DNA of 64,000 nt from Cytophagales bacterium (GCA_013298125.1 JAAFJP010000023.1:1-64000); one strand, 5' to 3'. Positions 35,325 through 45,724 are shown, counted from the first letter of the stretch. Notes: generated by a model from the letters alone, not told the origin. Numbers and translations: made by a program.

Positions 35325-36947
35325 CTACAAAATAAACCTCGTAGATAAAAAGTTAGATTCCTGATTTTCTACAATTTGATTCACAATTGCCTTATTTTCA
35401 GCCGTGTCTTTTGTCGCCACAACCGTTCTGATTGAGAACGAACGCAAAGCCGCCGTAACCGAAAGCGTACCCTCCGCCGAGTCCTTACGACCCGTGAACG
35501 GAAACGTATCTGGTCCACGCTGACATTGTGAGTTGATATTGACTCTCGAAACTTGATTCACCGCCACATCCATCAAATCCGAAATTTGGTGAACGTCTTT
35601 ACAGAAAATCGAAACTTGTTGTCCGTGAGACGATTCAATCAAATATTCGATGGGTTCTTTGATGTGCGAGAAAGGCACAACAGGCACAACTGGTCCAAAT
35701 TGCTCCTCCTCCCAAATCTTCATTTCTTTTCTGACTGGATAAAGCAAGGCAGGATAAACAAACGAATTGAAAGTTTCGCCACCGTTTTCATTCATTACAT
35801 TTGCACCATGTTCTTTGGCATCTGCGATTAATTCCTTCAAATAATTAGGCTTGTTTGGCTCTGGAAGTGGGGTGATATTTACGCCTTTTTCCCACATCAT
35901 ACCTAATTTTAATTTGCCAATTTCCTCCGCCATGCGAGCGTTGAATTTGTCTACCAAAGATTTGTGTACCCACATCACTTTCAAAGCCGTACATCTCTGA
36001 CCGTTGAACGATAATGAACCCAACATACATTCTTTTACTGCCAATTCTAAATCTGCACTTTGTGTTACGATGGCAGCATTCTTAGCATCAAGACCTAAAA
36101 TGGCTCTCAATCTATTAACTTTTGGATGTAATTTTTTCAATTGGTCAGCTACTTTTGATGAGCCAATCAAAGTCAAAACATCAATTTTACCAGACTCCAT
36201 CATTTGTGGAATCACAGAATTACCACGACCATAGACAGTATTGATAACTCCCGCTGGAAATGAAGTTCTGAATGCCTCTAACAAAGGATAATGCAACAAG
36301 GTACCATGTTTAGGTGGCTTGAAACACACCACATTTCCCATAATCAAGGCAGGAATTAAGGTCGTGAAAGTTTCGTTCAAGGGATAATTAAATGGTCCCA
36401 TACACAACACAACTCCCAAAGGCGAGCGACGCACTTGTCCGATGATACCTTCCTCAATCATAAATCTTGAAGAATTGCGGTCAATGTCTTTCAATGCCCC
36501 GATGGTATCATAAATATATTGAACCGTACGGTCAAATTCTTTCTGAGAATCACCCAAAGATTTACCAATTTCCCACATCAAAAGTTTTACAACTTCGTCA
36601 CGCTTCGCAATCATTTTTTGCGTAAATTTCTCAACCGCATCAATTCTTTGAGCAACCGACATCATGGGCCACTCGCCCCGTCCGTGATTGAATGCTTTGT
36701 GTGCAGCATCCAAGACTTCCATCGCATCGGCAGGGTCAGTAATTGGATATGAACCAATACGTTTTTGTTCCAAGCCATTGGCAGTTCTCACATATACAGG
36801 CGACCATACATCTTGCGTTTTGCCAGCCCAAGCACGCATCTCGCCATTGACCAAATACTCACGTTGTTCGATGGGTTCGGTTAGGTTATATTCAGAAGGA
36901 ATTTGCTCTTCTGTTGGAAATAATTTTTCTAATTCAGCTACGTTCAT
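35325..36947 (-). CDS. gapN: NADP-dependent non-phosphorylating glyceraldehyde-3-phosphate dehydrogenase
   Basis: Aldehyde dehydrogenase-fold enzyme of 540 residues that would oxidise glyceraldehyde 3-phosphate to 3-phosphoglycerate with NADPH formation. The catalytic cysteine is C319 (FNGQRCTALK) and the asparagine region is CMGPFNYPLNE. The usual ELGGK motif carrying the general-base glutamate is replaced by LGLDAKN (284-290). The overall match is to the Bacteroidota GapN-like group; the substrate is inferred. Confidence 0.88.
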   Translation of the reverse strand: MNVAELEKLFPTEEQIPSEYNLTEPIEQREYLVNGEMRAWAGKTQDVWSPVYVRTANGLEQKRIGSYPITDPADAMEVLDAAHKAFNHGRGEWPMMSVAQRIDAVEKFTQKMIAKRDEVVKLLMWEIGKSLGDSQKEFDRTVQYIYDTIGALKDIDRNSSRFMIEEGIIGQVRRSPLGVVLCMGPFNYPLNETFTTLIPALIMGNVVCFKPPKHGTLLHYPLLEAFRTSFPAGVINTVYGRGNSVIPQMMESGKIDVLTLIGSSKVADQLKKLHPKVNRLRAILGLDAKNAAIVTQSADLELAVKECMLGSLSFNGQRCTALKVMWVHKSLVDKFNARMAEEIGKLKLGMMWEKGVNITPLPEPNKPNYLKELIADAKEHGANVMNENGGETFNSFVYPALLYPVRKEMKIWEEEQFGPVVPVVPFSHIKEPIEYLIESSHGQQVSIFCKDVHQISDLMDVAVNQVSRVNINSQCQRGPDTFPFTGRKDSAEGTLSVTAALRSFSIRTVVATKDTAENKAIVNQIVENQESNFLSTRFIL

Positions 36948-37174
36948 TTTTAAAGTTCTCTTTTATAAAATTTGGTTTTGATTTCTGGACAAAGTTCAAA
37001 GGAAAGTAATTTTAATTGGATATTTTGAAGAAAATTATTTGAATTATATTATTTTTTAATAAATAAATTATATTTTTGAAATGTTAGTCCAGCTACATAC
37101 ATAAGTGAATTAAAAGCTAATTGTTTAAAAATGAGAGGATTTGTTGATAGAAATTTTAAATTTTTAAAAAGAAA

Positions 37175-37206
37175 TTGACATTATAATTCTTATCATGTAA
37201 ATTTCG
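37175..37206 (+). promoter_or_regulatory. Candidate apaG promoter
   Basis: TTG at 37175-37177, 20 bases, TAAATTTCG at 37198-37206: a near match to the Bacteroidota promoter, 30 bp upstream of apaG. Confidence 0.35.
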
Positions 37207-37234
37207 ATAAATATACATTTTACCAAATCATAAA

Positions 37235-37621
37235 ATGGTTTCATCAATCACCAATGGCGTGAAAATAAGTGTCAAAACGGATTTTCAGCCTGAGTATTCA
37301 AATCCGTTTCAGGCTCATTTTGTGTTCTCTTATCATATCAGAATACAAAATGAAAGTGATTTTACGGTGAGACTTTTGCGTCGTCATTGGTATATTTATG
37401 ATGCCAACGGGGAGATTCGTGAAGTAGAAGGTGAGGGGGTAGTTGGGCAACAACCCACACTCGAACCTGGGCAGAGTTATGAGTATTCTTCGGGGTGTAA
37501 TTTGAATACTTCTTTGGGTAAAATGGCTGGTACGTACAAAATGGAGCGGATTTATGATGGAAAAATTTTTAATGTCATTATTCCAGATTTTAATTTAATT
37601 GCTCCGTTTAGGATGAATTGA
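37235..37621 (+). CDS. apaG: ApaG protein
   Basis: A 128-residue fibronectin III-like beta-sandwich protein: YHIRIQNESDFTVRLLRRHW, VEGEGVVGQQPTLEPGQ, MAGTYKM. Known genetically for effects on Co/Mg resistance; the biochemical role is poorly defined. Confidence 0.95.
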   Translation: MVSSITNGVKISVKTDFQPEYSNPFQAHFVFSYHIRIQNESDFTVRLLRRHWYIYDANGEIREVEGEGVVGQQPTLEPGQSYEYSSGCNLNTSLGKMAGTYKMERIYDGKIFNVIIPDFNLIAPFRMN

Positions 37622-37635
37622 TTATTAAAATTTGT

Positions 37636-37692
37636 GTAGGGGCGTATCGCATACGCCCATTTCGTCTGAGGGCGTATGCGATACGCCCCTAC
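37636..37692. repeat. REP-like inverted repeat (GTAGGGGCGTATCGCATACG)
   Basis: Arms GTAGGGGCGTATCGCATACG and CGTATGCGATACGCCCCTAC around a short centre. It contains inner symmetry (CGTATCGCATACG). Confidence 0.9.
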
Positions 37693-37765
37693 CCCTTACC
37701 ACAGAAATAATCAGATTATCAAAAAAACTTCTAAAACCCCTAAAATCCTGATTCAGAAAACTTTA

Positions 37766-38536
37766 ATGATAAAATACTACCTCCAATTTCTTTACCATTC
37801 CAAAAACGAACATTCCCTTCATTCTCCCTTTGTTTTTGAACTTTATACGAAAATTATTCAATCAAAAACTAAATTTCCAGTCTTTGAACAAATTGAAAAT
37901 TTACGCAAAAAATTGCTAAAAAACAGTTCCATTATTGAAATTACTGATTTTGGGGCAGGTTCGAGAATTTATAAAACTAATCAAAGAGAAATTCGTCAAA
38001 TTGCGAAAAATGCGGAGAAGAATCCTAAATTTGGCAACCTCCTTTTTCGACTAATTCAACACTTCAAACCATCCACAATTTTTGATTTAGGGACTTCATT
38101 AGGCATTACAACTATCTATGAATCAAAGGCTTATCAAGATTCAAAAATAACAACTTTTGAAGGTTGCCCCGCTACTGCAAACATTGCACAACAAAATTTT
38201 GATGAATTAAATTGTAAAAATATTGAAATAGTTGTTGGAAATATTGACGATACTTTACCCCAAGAATTAGCAAAAATTAAGCAATTAGATTTCGCATTTT
38301 TTGATGCCAATCATCGTTATGAACCCACAGTAAGATATTTTGAATTATGCTTAGAAAAAGCGACAGAAGATAGTGTTTTTGTGTTCGATGACATCCATTG
38401 GTCAGACGAAATGCACGAGGCTTGGCAGTATATCCGAAACCATAAAGACCTAATGATTTCGATAGATTTATTTTATGTAGGATTAGTATTTTTCAGGAAA
38501 AATCAGCCGAAACAGGGGTTTGTTTTGAGGTTCTGA
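37766..38536 (+). CDS. Class I SAM-dependent methyltransferase
   Basis: 256 residues with the SAM motif IFDLGTSLGITTIYES and an acidic DANHRYE and DDIHWSDEMHEAW region, like O-methyltransferases of the class I fold. A longer frame from 37676 starts inside the REP-like repeat and is rejected. The stop TGA lies inside the repeat at 38529-38612. The target is unknown. Confidence 0.85.
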   Translation: MIKYYLQFLYHSKNEHSLHSPFVFELYTKIIQSKTKFPVFEQIENLRKKLLKNSSIIEITDFGAGSRIYKTNQREIRQIAKNAEKNPKFGNLLFRLIQHFKPSTIFDLGTSLGITTIYESKAYQDSKITTFEGCPATANIAQQNFDELNCKNIEIVVGNIDDTLPQELAKIKQLDFAFFDANHRYEPTVRYFELCLEKATEDSVFVFDDIHWSDEMHEAWQYIRNHKDLMISIDLFYVGLVFFRKNQPKQGFVLRF

Positions 38537-38612
38537 GTTTAGGGTTCTGTGTTCTGGGTACTGAGTTTTCTATAAGCATTTTTGAAAAACTCAGTACCCA
38601 GAACTCAGAACT
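38529..38612. repeat. Inverted repeat (GTTCTGAGTT..GTTCTGGGTACTGAG), copy 1
   Basis: Arms contain GTTCTGGGTACTGAGTTTT and AAAACTCAGTACCCAGAAC, between convergent genes. The same family is at 53078-53146. Confidence 0.9.
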
Positions 38613-39054
38613 ATTTAACTATGACTCCCGTTGCTACAAAACCAATGGCTTTTTCAGGTTGAGTGATTTTTGCGATTTCTTCTTTGCTTTTACCACCATC
38701 TTCTGCATAATGCTTCAACATGGCAACTGAGGTAGTTTTTACCTTGGCAACGCCTTCAAAAACCACTGTTTTCCCCGCTATATCTTTTGGAACAAAGAAA
38801 CCGTAGTCCTTGAAAGTTACTCGCATCGTTTGACCGTCAGCGGTTTTTACTTTCATCCAACAGCCCGCAGCTTTGCATACTGACTCAACCACGCCCGTAA
38901 CTTTGGCAGGCATCTCTTCTTTGGTTTCTAATTTTGTAGCTAATTCCGTTGCAGGAATTGCTCCTTGCTCAGTGATTGCCTCACCGTGGATGCTTTGAGC
39001 TTTTGTGGCTAATGATGCTACAATGAGCATGATGCCTAAGAATAGTTTTTTCAT
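38611..39054 (-). CDS. Secreted DUF4920 protein
   Basis: 147 residues with a signal peptide (1-19). The mature part contains SVCKAAGCWMKVKTADGQ, then RVTFKDYGFFVPKDIAGK, typical of DUF4920. The CxxxxC pair suggests redox or metal binding, not proven. Its ATG overlaps the stop of the upstream Rpn gene (ATGA). Confidence 0.88.
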   Translation of the reverse strand: MKKLFLGIMLIVASLATKAQSIHGEAITEQGAIPATELATKLETKEEMPAKVTGVVESVCKAAGCWMKVKTADGQTMRVTFKDYGFFVPKDIAGKTVVFEGVAKVKTTSVAMLKHYAEDGGKSKEEIAKITQPEKAIGFVATGVIVK

Positions 39055-39887
39055 ATTTCGTTTGTTAAATGTTCTTTTCTAACTTCATTTACTTGTTCAA
39101 TGGTAATATTTAGGGCTGTTGCAATTTGTTCATCTGTCAAAATTCCCAATTTTATCATACCCAAAATACTTAAAATTAATTGTTCTTGTTTTCCTTCTTC
39201 AAAAGTAATACTCAGCACCTTTCTTTTACCAACATCAATCTTCGATTGTTCCCACTCGTCGGGAGAAATATTATCAAATTGAACTAACTCGGCGGCTCTT
39301 TTGATGCCTTCGTTATTAGTATTAATAGATGGATTATCAGGGTGATGAATACTCTCATAAATCAAATCAAGCCAATCTCTGTAATTTTCTGGGGTTGATT
39401 CATCTTTATAATTTGGATTCAAAAATATTAAATTATGTCCAAAAATATCCTGTTCAATTCCCTTCAAATTCTTTGGATTCAGCGAAGAAATTAACACTTC
39501 GTCTTCAACCACTCGCCCCGTTTTTTGATTATACTTATAACGAGAAGTCATTACCACAATTGTATAAACCGTTCTGTAAACAGAGTAATCTGAGGAGGTT
39601 CGTTGTTGTTCGGTAATGGCTTGCAAATGGTAATGTAAGAATCTATCGAAATTATGATCATATTCAACTTTCTGAATTTCAATAATCAGTCTGTTAGTTG
39701 GGTCGTCTGCAAAAATGTCATACTTAAAGTTAACGTTGCCAACTTTTGGAACGAAAGCCTTTTCAGTCTCAATTGTAGTTGGTTCAACATCAATACCTAT
39801 AATATCCTTCACAAAAGCCTTAAAAACGATTCTGTCGGTAAAGGCTTTCTTGAAAAATACTTCGTTATCTAATCTTGCAATGGTCAT
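39051..39887 (-). CDS. Rpn-family PD-(D/E)XK nuclease/transposase-like protein
   Basis: 278 residues with the Rpn/PDDEXK_2 signature: Asp57 (KYDIFADD) and Glu70-x-Gln72 (LIIEIQK), then FLHYHLQAITEQQ. A tail TDEQIATALNITIEQV resembles a short HTH. Members promote RecA-independent recombination (known for E. coli Rpn). The stop overlaps the DUF4920 start, suggesting insertion into an operon. Confidence 0.9.
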   Translation of the reverse strand: MTIARLDNEVFFKKAFTDRIVFKAFVKDIIGIDVEPTTIETEKAFVPKVGNVNFKYDIFADDPTNRLIIEIQKVEYDHNFDRFLHYHLQAITEQQRTSSDYSVYRTVYTIVVMTSRYKYNQKTGRVVEDEVLISSLNPKNLKGIEQDIFGHNLIFLNPNYKDESTPENYRDWLDLIYESIHHPDNPSINTNNEGIKRAAELVQFDNISPDEWEQSKIDVGKRKVLSITFEEGKQEQLILSILGMIKLGILTDEQIATALNITIEQVNEVRKEHLTNEI

Positions 39888-39944
39888 TATTTAATAGTTT
39901 CAGGTACAAATTTAGTGGATTTTTAAACAAATTGCACTTGACAA

Positions 39945-42900
39945 TCAATTAATTACCTCAATCCAACCCTTACATTCCGCCCCTTGCAACGTTTTAAGAA
40001 AGTAGTAGTATGTTCCCGATGGAATGTCTTTACCCCAATCGTTTTTATACTCTGTTGTTTTCAGCATAGCTTGCCCCCAACGATTCTGAATTTCGAGGCT
40101 TTGGAGCTTTGTTCCTACCACAAAAAAATCATTCTTGCCATCTCCATTGGGCGTAACAACGTTAGGCGGAGTAGCTGGTTTTTCTAATTCCAAGGTTTTT
40201 GATTCTGTCAATAAACAATCGCCTTTGTAGGATTTTAAGGTTATCGTATATTTTCCACCTTCTGGATATGACAGCGGTTCAGGCTTTTGTGTTACCAAAC
40301 TATCACCCTTGCCAGTTAGCCAAACGAAACGAGTCGCATTTTTCGTATTATTCTGTAATGTTACCAAAGTTGGCTTACCACAGTCCTCTGACAATACATA
40401 CGAAAAGTCTGGTTTGAAGGACTCATCAATCCCAATATTTATGGTTCTTTGAGCTTTACAACCTGTTTTTTCATCAACCACATTTACCGTAAAACTCGCT
40501 GGTTTTGTGATAGTTACTGAGATTTTTGCATTAGTCGAATCAATCACAGACAAAGTTCCTTTCCAAAAATATTTTGTACCTCCCGAAGCAAAAAGTTGTA
40601 TGGTTTTATTTCTACAAACACTCGTATCATTACTCACTTTGGCGTTGGCTTCTTCTAATTTTACAGTAACAGTTTTAGTAGTTTTACAACCTAAACTATT
40701 GGTTATTTCTACTGAATAAGACGTTGGTTTACTGATAGTTACAATTGGATTTGGGATATTAGTAGCATTCAGCCCTGCCGCTGGTGACCATGAATATTTG
40801 TTACCTCCTTCGGCTAATAATTGGACAGTTTTTCCATCGCAACCACTGACGGTTTCAGGGGCGAGTTTGAAATTTGTTTCTATTACTTTTATGACCTTTT
40901 TAACCTGTTCTTCACGTTTGCACGAGAGTAAATTTGTGCCTTTCAATGTGATGGTGTAAATTCCAGGTTTGGTAAAAGTAAATTCTTCTGTACCTGCGGT
41001 TGAGTTTTTTTCTCCTCCCAAATTCCATGCAATCGTTTTAGCCCCATCGCTTGTATCTTGAAAATTAACCTTGAAAGGCGAACACCCCACAAGCGTATCT
41101 GGCGAACTACTCGGAGACTTTTTAGTTCCATCCAAAGCATCAAAACTCACTTTGAGATTATCGACATCAAATTTGAAGGCGGCATTGTTACAATTGACCG
41201 AAGGATTGGTGCGTGACCAAGCGTTTGGTGTAACTGGAAAACTGGATGGTGATGCCGCACGATTGCACGAACAGGCTGAATGATAAATAAAACCCTGTTT
41301 GTCAAAACGGCAAGTTCCACCGTCCACGTGGTCGCCAGCCCCGTTTGGAACGGTATTATTTCCCCCAAAAAAAGTGGCATAAAGCAATGATTTTGAGCCT
41401 TTTTCGATTAATGCCAAATAAAAATTATTGCCGTCGGTGGTAGTTCTGAAAGCGTCGGGTGTAACGGGCATTCCCGTCGTGTTGACATTGGGGGCGTTGG
41501 TGATGGAATTATTGGTTTTGCCACCCCAACCTGCAATGTAGATATTCCCACATTCATTCACCAAAAAGGCAGTTGGTACAATATCGGGCGAGCCTTTGCC
41601 CGTTCCGATGGTTGTTGAAAAATTTGTTTTTGTCAGAGTTTTATCCAATGAATGAATAAATTGACCACTTCTTGGGTTTGAATATGAAGCATTGAGGATT
41701 GGATAATTGCCCAAAGTAAGACCATAAACATAAACGTTTTCGTCTTTATCAATGTCTAATAATTGAGCTAAATCCAGATTGGCAGTGCCTAAATACGTTC
41801 CGTTGATTTCGGTAGGGATAAAACTTTTGGTAATATCTCTCGTGAATCTCATAATAAAAGCATCCGTTCCGCCATTATTTTTGGTTTGTAAGGTTTGAGA
41901 AAAAGGTAAATCTGAGCTTTCAGTAGCCCCACAAATATAGACTGTACCTGTTTTGCCCACTTTCAAAGATAGAGCGGCATCATAGCCATTGCCACCCAAC
42001 AAGGAACTCCAAAGCATTTTTGACAAATCTGGATTTAAGTTGCAAATAACGCCATCACTCACACCCGTCCTGTTGATTTTATTACCCCCAACTATCGGAA
42101 AATCAGGCGAATCCGTTACTGAGGAGATATACACATTGTCTTGTTCGTCTATCACAATTTCCCCTCTGAATTCATCTCCATAATTCAAAACGCCCAAGTT
42201 CAATCCATCATTTCCGATACCTCCGATAAAAGTAGAAGCCAACAGTTTTGAACCATCTGAACTCAATTTTGCTACAAAAATATCTGAGCCTTGACTAAAT
42301 AATTGTCCAGAAGTAGGGTCAACGGCAGTACCTCTATTAAAAGTTTGGTCAAAAGCGTTAGACGTTGTAGGAAAATTAGGAGAAGATGTTGTTCCAAAAA
42401 TCAGCAACTCACCTTTTGAATTAACGATCAAACTATGTGGAATGTCAGCGTTTACACCTCCTAAATAACTGGCATACAGTAACTTAGAGCCATCGGGACT
42501 AAACTTCATAATAGCAACATCCCAAAACCCTCCGTGAGTAATTTGGTAAGCACCTGTGGTTACAGGAAATTTACTTGGATTGGGTACTGAACTCAATGAT
42601 GACCCGCCCGCATACAAATTCCCTTCTGCATCATATGTAGCGGTATGTCCCCAGTTGTCGGTAGTTGAGCCAGAATACGTTGAGAATATTAATTTGGGGT
42701 CAATGGTGAGGGTTTTATTTGAATCATAATTTTCTGGAAATGAAAAGGTTACGATATTTTTATTGATTTTGAAATTACTTTTAACCTCCGCAAAACCTTG
42801 TCTTGATTTTTTACTGATAATGTTTTCTGAGAAAGAATAAGGCTTCATTTCGATAATATCGGCGAGAGAAGTTTTTACCTTCAAATGCCCATTTTCCAAA

Positions 42901-43421
42901 GTCATTTCGTCTGCCCCTTCGTATCGCATTTTTATTTGTTCCGTCGAAATTTTAGGAGCTACAATAAACTCATATTTCATGGCATTTTCAGTGGAATAAA
43001 GCCTCAAATCAATGCCTTTATAGATATTTTTCAGTAAAATTTCACCAAAAGATTTCACCCCAACCGACCATTTTGTGGGGTCATTTCCGTAAAAATAATT
43101 CTGAGATTCAGGGATATTATTATTTGTTTCAACCGTAAAATCAGTATTTGCTCCGTCAAAAATTACATCCAAACCGTGAGCATTCAAGGGCTTTTTCTCC
43201 TCTTTTTGCTTACTATGTTTCATTTCGTACAAGGCATTATTATCCAAGAAAACATAGTGTAGCCTATCCTCCCGAATCTGCAAAACACCCCCAGGAATAT
43301 GAGCCAAAAACTTTATTTCCTTTTCCCATTGCCCTTTATTTTCGATAAAACGTACGGGAGGGACATCGGATAATGCTTTGAAATTGAGGAGGATGAGTAA
43401 TAATAGGAAGATATTTTTCAT
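39945..43421 (-). CDS. Type IX-secreted SBBP-repeat/PKD protein with gliding-motility C-terminal domain
   Basis: 1158 residues: signal peptide (1-18), an N-terminal FIENKGQWEKEIKF domain, a long run of SBBP-type beta-propeller segments (LLYASYLGG, AGGSSLSSV), a PKD-like segment near 780-850 (CSPFKVNFQDTSDGAKT) and Ig-like repeats. The C-terminal sorting domain (VVTPNGDGKNDFFVVG, GTYYYFLKT) is of the T9SS type B/CHU_C kind. It should be secreted or attached to the cell surface. Confidence 0.92.
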   Translation of the reverse strand: MKNIFLLLLILLNFKALSDVPPVRFIENKGQWEKEIKFLAHIPGGVLQIREDRLHYVFLDNNALYEMKHSKQKEEKKPLNAHGLDVIFDGANTDFTVETNNNIPESQNYFYGNDPTKWSVGVKSFGEILLKNIYKGIDLRLYSTENAMKYEFIVAPKISTEQIKMRYEGADEMTLENGHLKVKTSLADIIEMKPYSFSENIISKKSRQGFAEVKSNFKINKNIVTFSFPENYDSNKTLTIDPKLIFSTYSGSTTDNWGHTATYDAEGNLYAGGSSLSSVPNPSKFPVTTGAYQITHGGFWDVAIMKFSPDGSKLLYASYLGGVNADIPHSLIVNSKGELLIFGTTSSPNFPTTSNAFDQTFNRGTAVDPTSGQLFSQGSDIFVAKLSSDGSKLLASTFIGGIGNDGLNLGVLNYGDEFRGEIVIDEQDNVYISSVTDSPDFPIVGGNKINRTGVSDGVICNLNPDLSKMLWSSLLGGNGYDAALSLKVGKTGTVYICGATESSDLPFSQTLQTKNNGGTDAFIMRFTRDITKSFIPTEINGTYLGTANLDLAQLLDIDKDENVYVYGLTLGNYPILNASYSNPRSGQFIHSLDKTLTKTNFSTTIGTGKGSPDIVPTAFLVNECGNIYIAGWGGKTNNSITNAPNVNTTGMPVTPDAFRTTTDGNNFYLALIEKGSKSLLYATFFGGNNTVPNGAGDHVDGGTCRFDKQGFIYHSACSCNRAASPSSFPVTPNAWSRTNPSVNCNNAAFKFDVDNLKVSFDALDGTKKSPSSSPDTLVGCSPFKVNFQDTSDGAKTIAWNLGGEKNSTAGTEEFTFTKPGIYTITLKGTNLLSCKREEQVKKVIKVIETNFKLAPETVSGCDGKTVQLLAEGGNKYSWSPAAGLNATNIPNPIVTISKPTSYSVEITNSLGCKTTKTVTVKLEEANAKVSNDTSVCRNKTIQLFASGGTKYFWKGTLSVIDSTNAKISVTITKPASFTVNVVDEKTGCKAQRTINIGIDESFKPDFSYVLSEDCGKPTLVTLQNNTKNATRFVWLTGKGDSLVTQKPEPLSYPEGGKYTITLKSYKGDCLLTESKTLELEKPATPPNVVTPNGDGKNDFFVVGTKLQSLEIQNRWGQAMLKTTEYKNDWGKDIPSGTYYYFLKTLQGAECKGWIEVIN

Positions 43422-43491
43422 TAGTAAATTTTCAAATTGGAAAAAGAAGGTGCAATTTACTTTTTATTGGAGGAATAGCAAAGTCATTTTC

Positions 43492-45699
43492 TCAATCCTC
43501 CATCAAATCCCCCAAAATCTTCTGAGCCGCCACAGAAATCACCGTTCCAGGTCCAAAAATACCTGATACTCCTGCATCAAACAAAAACTGATAATCTTGG
43601 GCAGGAATTACTCCACCCGCAATGACCATAATATCTTCACGACCTTGTTTTTTGAGTTCTTCAATCAACTGAGGCACAAGGGTTTTGTGTCCCGCCGCTA
43701 AGCTGGACGCACCCACTACGTGAACATCGTTTTCAACGGCTTGTTTTGCGACCTCTTCAGGCGTTTGGAAAAGTGGCGTAATGTCCACATCAAAACCCAA
43801 ATCAGCAAAACTGGTGGCGATAACTTTTGCCCCACGGTCATGCCCGTCTTGCCCCATTTTGGCAACCATAATTCTGGGTCTGCGACCTTCCTGTTTCGCA
43901 AACTCATCTGCCATTTCTCTGGCAATTCTGAAATTCTCGTCGTCTGTCACTTCTGCTGAATAAACTCCTGATATTGAACGAATTACGGCTTTATGTCGCC
44001 CGTAAACTTTTTCTAAGGCAAAAGAAATTTCTCCCAAAGTTGCCCTTAATCTTGCAGCTTCAACGGCTAATGCGAGGAGATTAGCCCCCTCCGCCCCCAG
44101 TTGGGGAACTTTCTCGCTGTAAACTTCGTCCGAAATATCAGACTCGAAATCTCCCCCTCTGGGGGCAGGGGGGGCTATTGCTGCTTCCGTAATTTTCTCT
44201 AAAATTGCCTGAACGGCTATTTCATCCCTTTCCGCTTTAATTTTATCCAATCTTTCAATCTGAGAAATTCTAACCGCCTGATTATCAACATCTCTGACTT
44301 CTATTTCTGTTTGTTCTTTAATCTTAAATTTATTCAAACCCACAATTACATCTTTGCCCGAATCAATCCTTGCTTGTTTTCTGGCAGCCGCCTCTTCAAT
44401 TCTCATTTTGGGCAAACCCGTTTCGATTGCCTTTGCCATGCCACCCAATTCTTCCACTTCTTCAATCAACGCCCACGTCTTTTTGGCGAGTTCCATCGTC
44501 AAATATTCTACATAATACGAACCTCCCCAAGGGTCAATGGCTTTCGTAATTTGGGTTTCGTGTTGTAAATATAACTGTGTATTTCGAGCAATCCGTGCGG
44601 AGAAATCAGTTGGCAAAGCAATGGCTTCATCCAAAGAATTCGTATGCAAACTTTGCGTATGTCCCAAAGCCGCCGCCATCGCCTCAATCATAGTTCTGGC
44701 AACGTTATTGAATGGGTCTTGTTCAGTCAATGACCAACCCGAAGTCTGGCAGTGCGTCCTCAGCATCAAGGACTTATCTTTTTTAGGGTTAAATTTCTTG
44801 ACAATCTTTGCCCACAACATTCTACCCGCTCGCATCTTAGCAATTTCCATAAAATGATTCATTCCTATTGCCCAAAAGAAGGATAATCTCGGAGCAAAAT
44901 TATCAATATCCAAACCCGCATTTACGCCTGTACGAAGGTATTCGAGTCCATCCGCAAGCGTGTAAGCTAATTCCAAATCTGCGGTTGCCCCTGCCTCTTG
45001 CATATGATAACCCGAAATTGAAATCGAATTAAATTTGGGCATATTTTGAGCGGTATATTCAAAAATATCCGCAATGATTCGCATCGAAGGCAATGGTGGG
45101 TAAATGTAGGTATTCCGAACCATAAATTCCTTCAAAATATCGTTCTGAATCGTACCAGAAAGTTTTTCAGGAGAAACTCCTTGCTCTTCGGCAGCCACTA
45201 TATAAAACGCCATGATGGGCAAAACAGCCCCGTTCATGGTCATAGAAACCGACATCTCATCCAAAGGAATTTGGTCGAACAATATCTTCATATCTTCCAC
45301 CGAATCAATCGCAACGCCCGCCTTACCCACATCTCCTTGTACACGTGGGTGGTCGGAGTCATATCCACGGTGCGTAGCCAAATCAAAAGCCACCGAAAGT
45401 CCTTTTTGACCACCCGCTAAGTTTTTTCGATAAAAAGCATTGGACTCCTCAGCCGTCGAAAACCCAGCATATTGACGAATCGTCCAAGGATTTTGCAAAT
45501 ACATAGTCGAATATGGACCTCGAAGATAAGGAGGCAGCCCCGCCGCAAAATGGAGATGCTCAGCATTCGCCAAATCTTCTTTGGTAAAATATGACTTAAC
45601 GTATATACCCTCCGCCGAACGCCAAGGTTTACTTTCTGATTTATCTATTTGATTTTCAGAAGGTTGATTTAGATTTATGTTAGATAAATTTGGTTTCAT
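43492..45699 (-). CDS. mutB: Methylmalonyl-CoA mutase large subunit
   Basis: Adenosylcobalamin-dependent isomerase of methylmalonyl-CoA to succinyl-CoA, 735 residues. The TIM-barrel part has the substrate-binding [19 protein letters not shown] and [19 protein letters not shown]. The B12 domain has the cobalt-ligand His620 in [10 protein letters not shown]. Residues about 508-539 are encoded by a palindromic repeat inserted in frame in the interdomain linker. The mutA homologue lies 310 bp upstream. Confidence 0.96.
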   Translation of the reverse strand: MKPNLSNINLNQPSENQIDKSESKPWRSAEGIYVKSYFTKEDLANAEHLHFAAGLPPYLRGPYSTMYLQNPWTIRQYAGFSTAEESNAFYRKNLAGGQKGLSVAFDLATHRGYDSDHPRVQGDVGKAGVAIDSVEDMKILFDQIPLDEMSVSMTMNGAVLPIMAFYIVAAEEQGVSPEKLSGTIQNDILKEFMVRNTYIYPPLPSMRIIADIFEYTAQNMPKFNSISISGYHMQEAGATADLELAYTLADGLEYLRTGVNAGLDIDNFAPRLSFFWAIGMNHFMEIAKMRAGRMLWAKIVKKFNPKKDKSLMLRTHCQTSGWSLTEQDPFNNVARTMIEAMAAALGHTQSLHTNSLDEAIALPTDFSARIARNTQLYLQHETQITKAIDPWGGSYYVEYLTMELAKKTWALIEEVEELGGMAKAIETGLPKMRIEEAAARKQARIDSGKDVIVGLNKFKIKEQTEIEVRDVDNQAVRISQIERLDKIKAERDEIAVQAILEKITEAAIAPPAPRGGDFESDISDEVYSEKVPQLGAEGANLLALAVEAARLRATLGEISFALEKVYGRHKAVIRSISGVYSAEVTDDENFRIAREMADEFAKQEGRRPRIMVAKMGQDGHDRGAKVIATSFADLGFDVDITPLFQTPEEVAKQAVENDVHVVGASSLAAGHKTLVPQLIEELKKQGREDIMVIAGGVIPAQDYQFLFDAGVSGIFGPGTVISVAAQKILGDLMED
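44083..44176. repeat. Palindromic repeat element inside mutB
   Basis: A 94-bp element with arms AGCCCCCTCCGCCCCCAG and CTGGGGGCAGGGGGGGCT (16 of 18 paired) and inner TTGGGG/CCCCCTC. It is much more GC-rich than its surroundings and encodes [17 protein letters not shown] in mutB. Confidence 0.9.
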
Positions 45700-45724
45700 A
45701 TTTAAGGAAAAATTATCTGGGTGA

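Noticed and set aside
37676-37765. N-terminal extension of the methyltransferase
   Set aside because: It begins inside a REP-like palindrome and has no family similarity; the ATG at 37766 gives the expected N-terminus.
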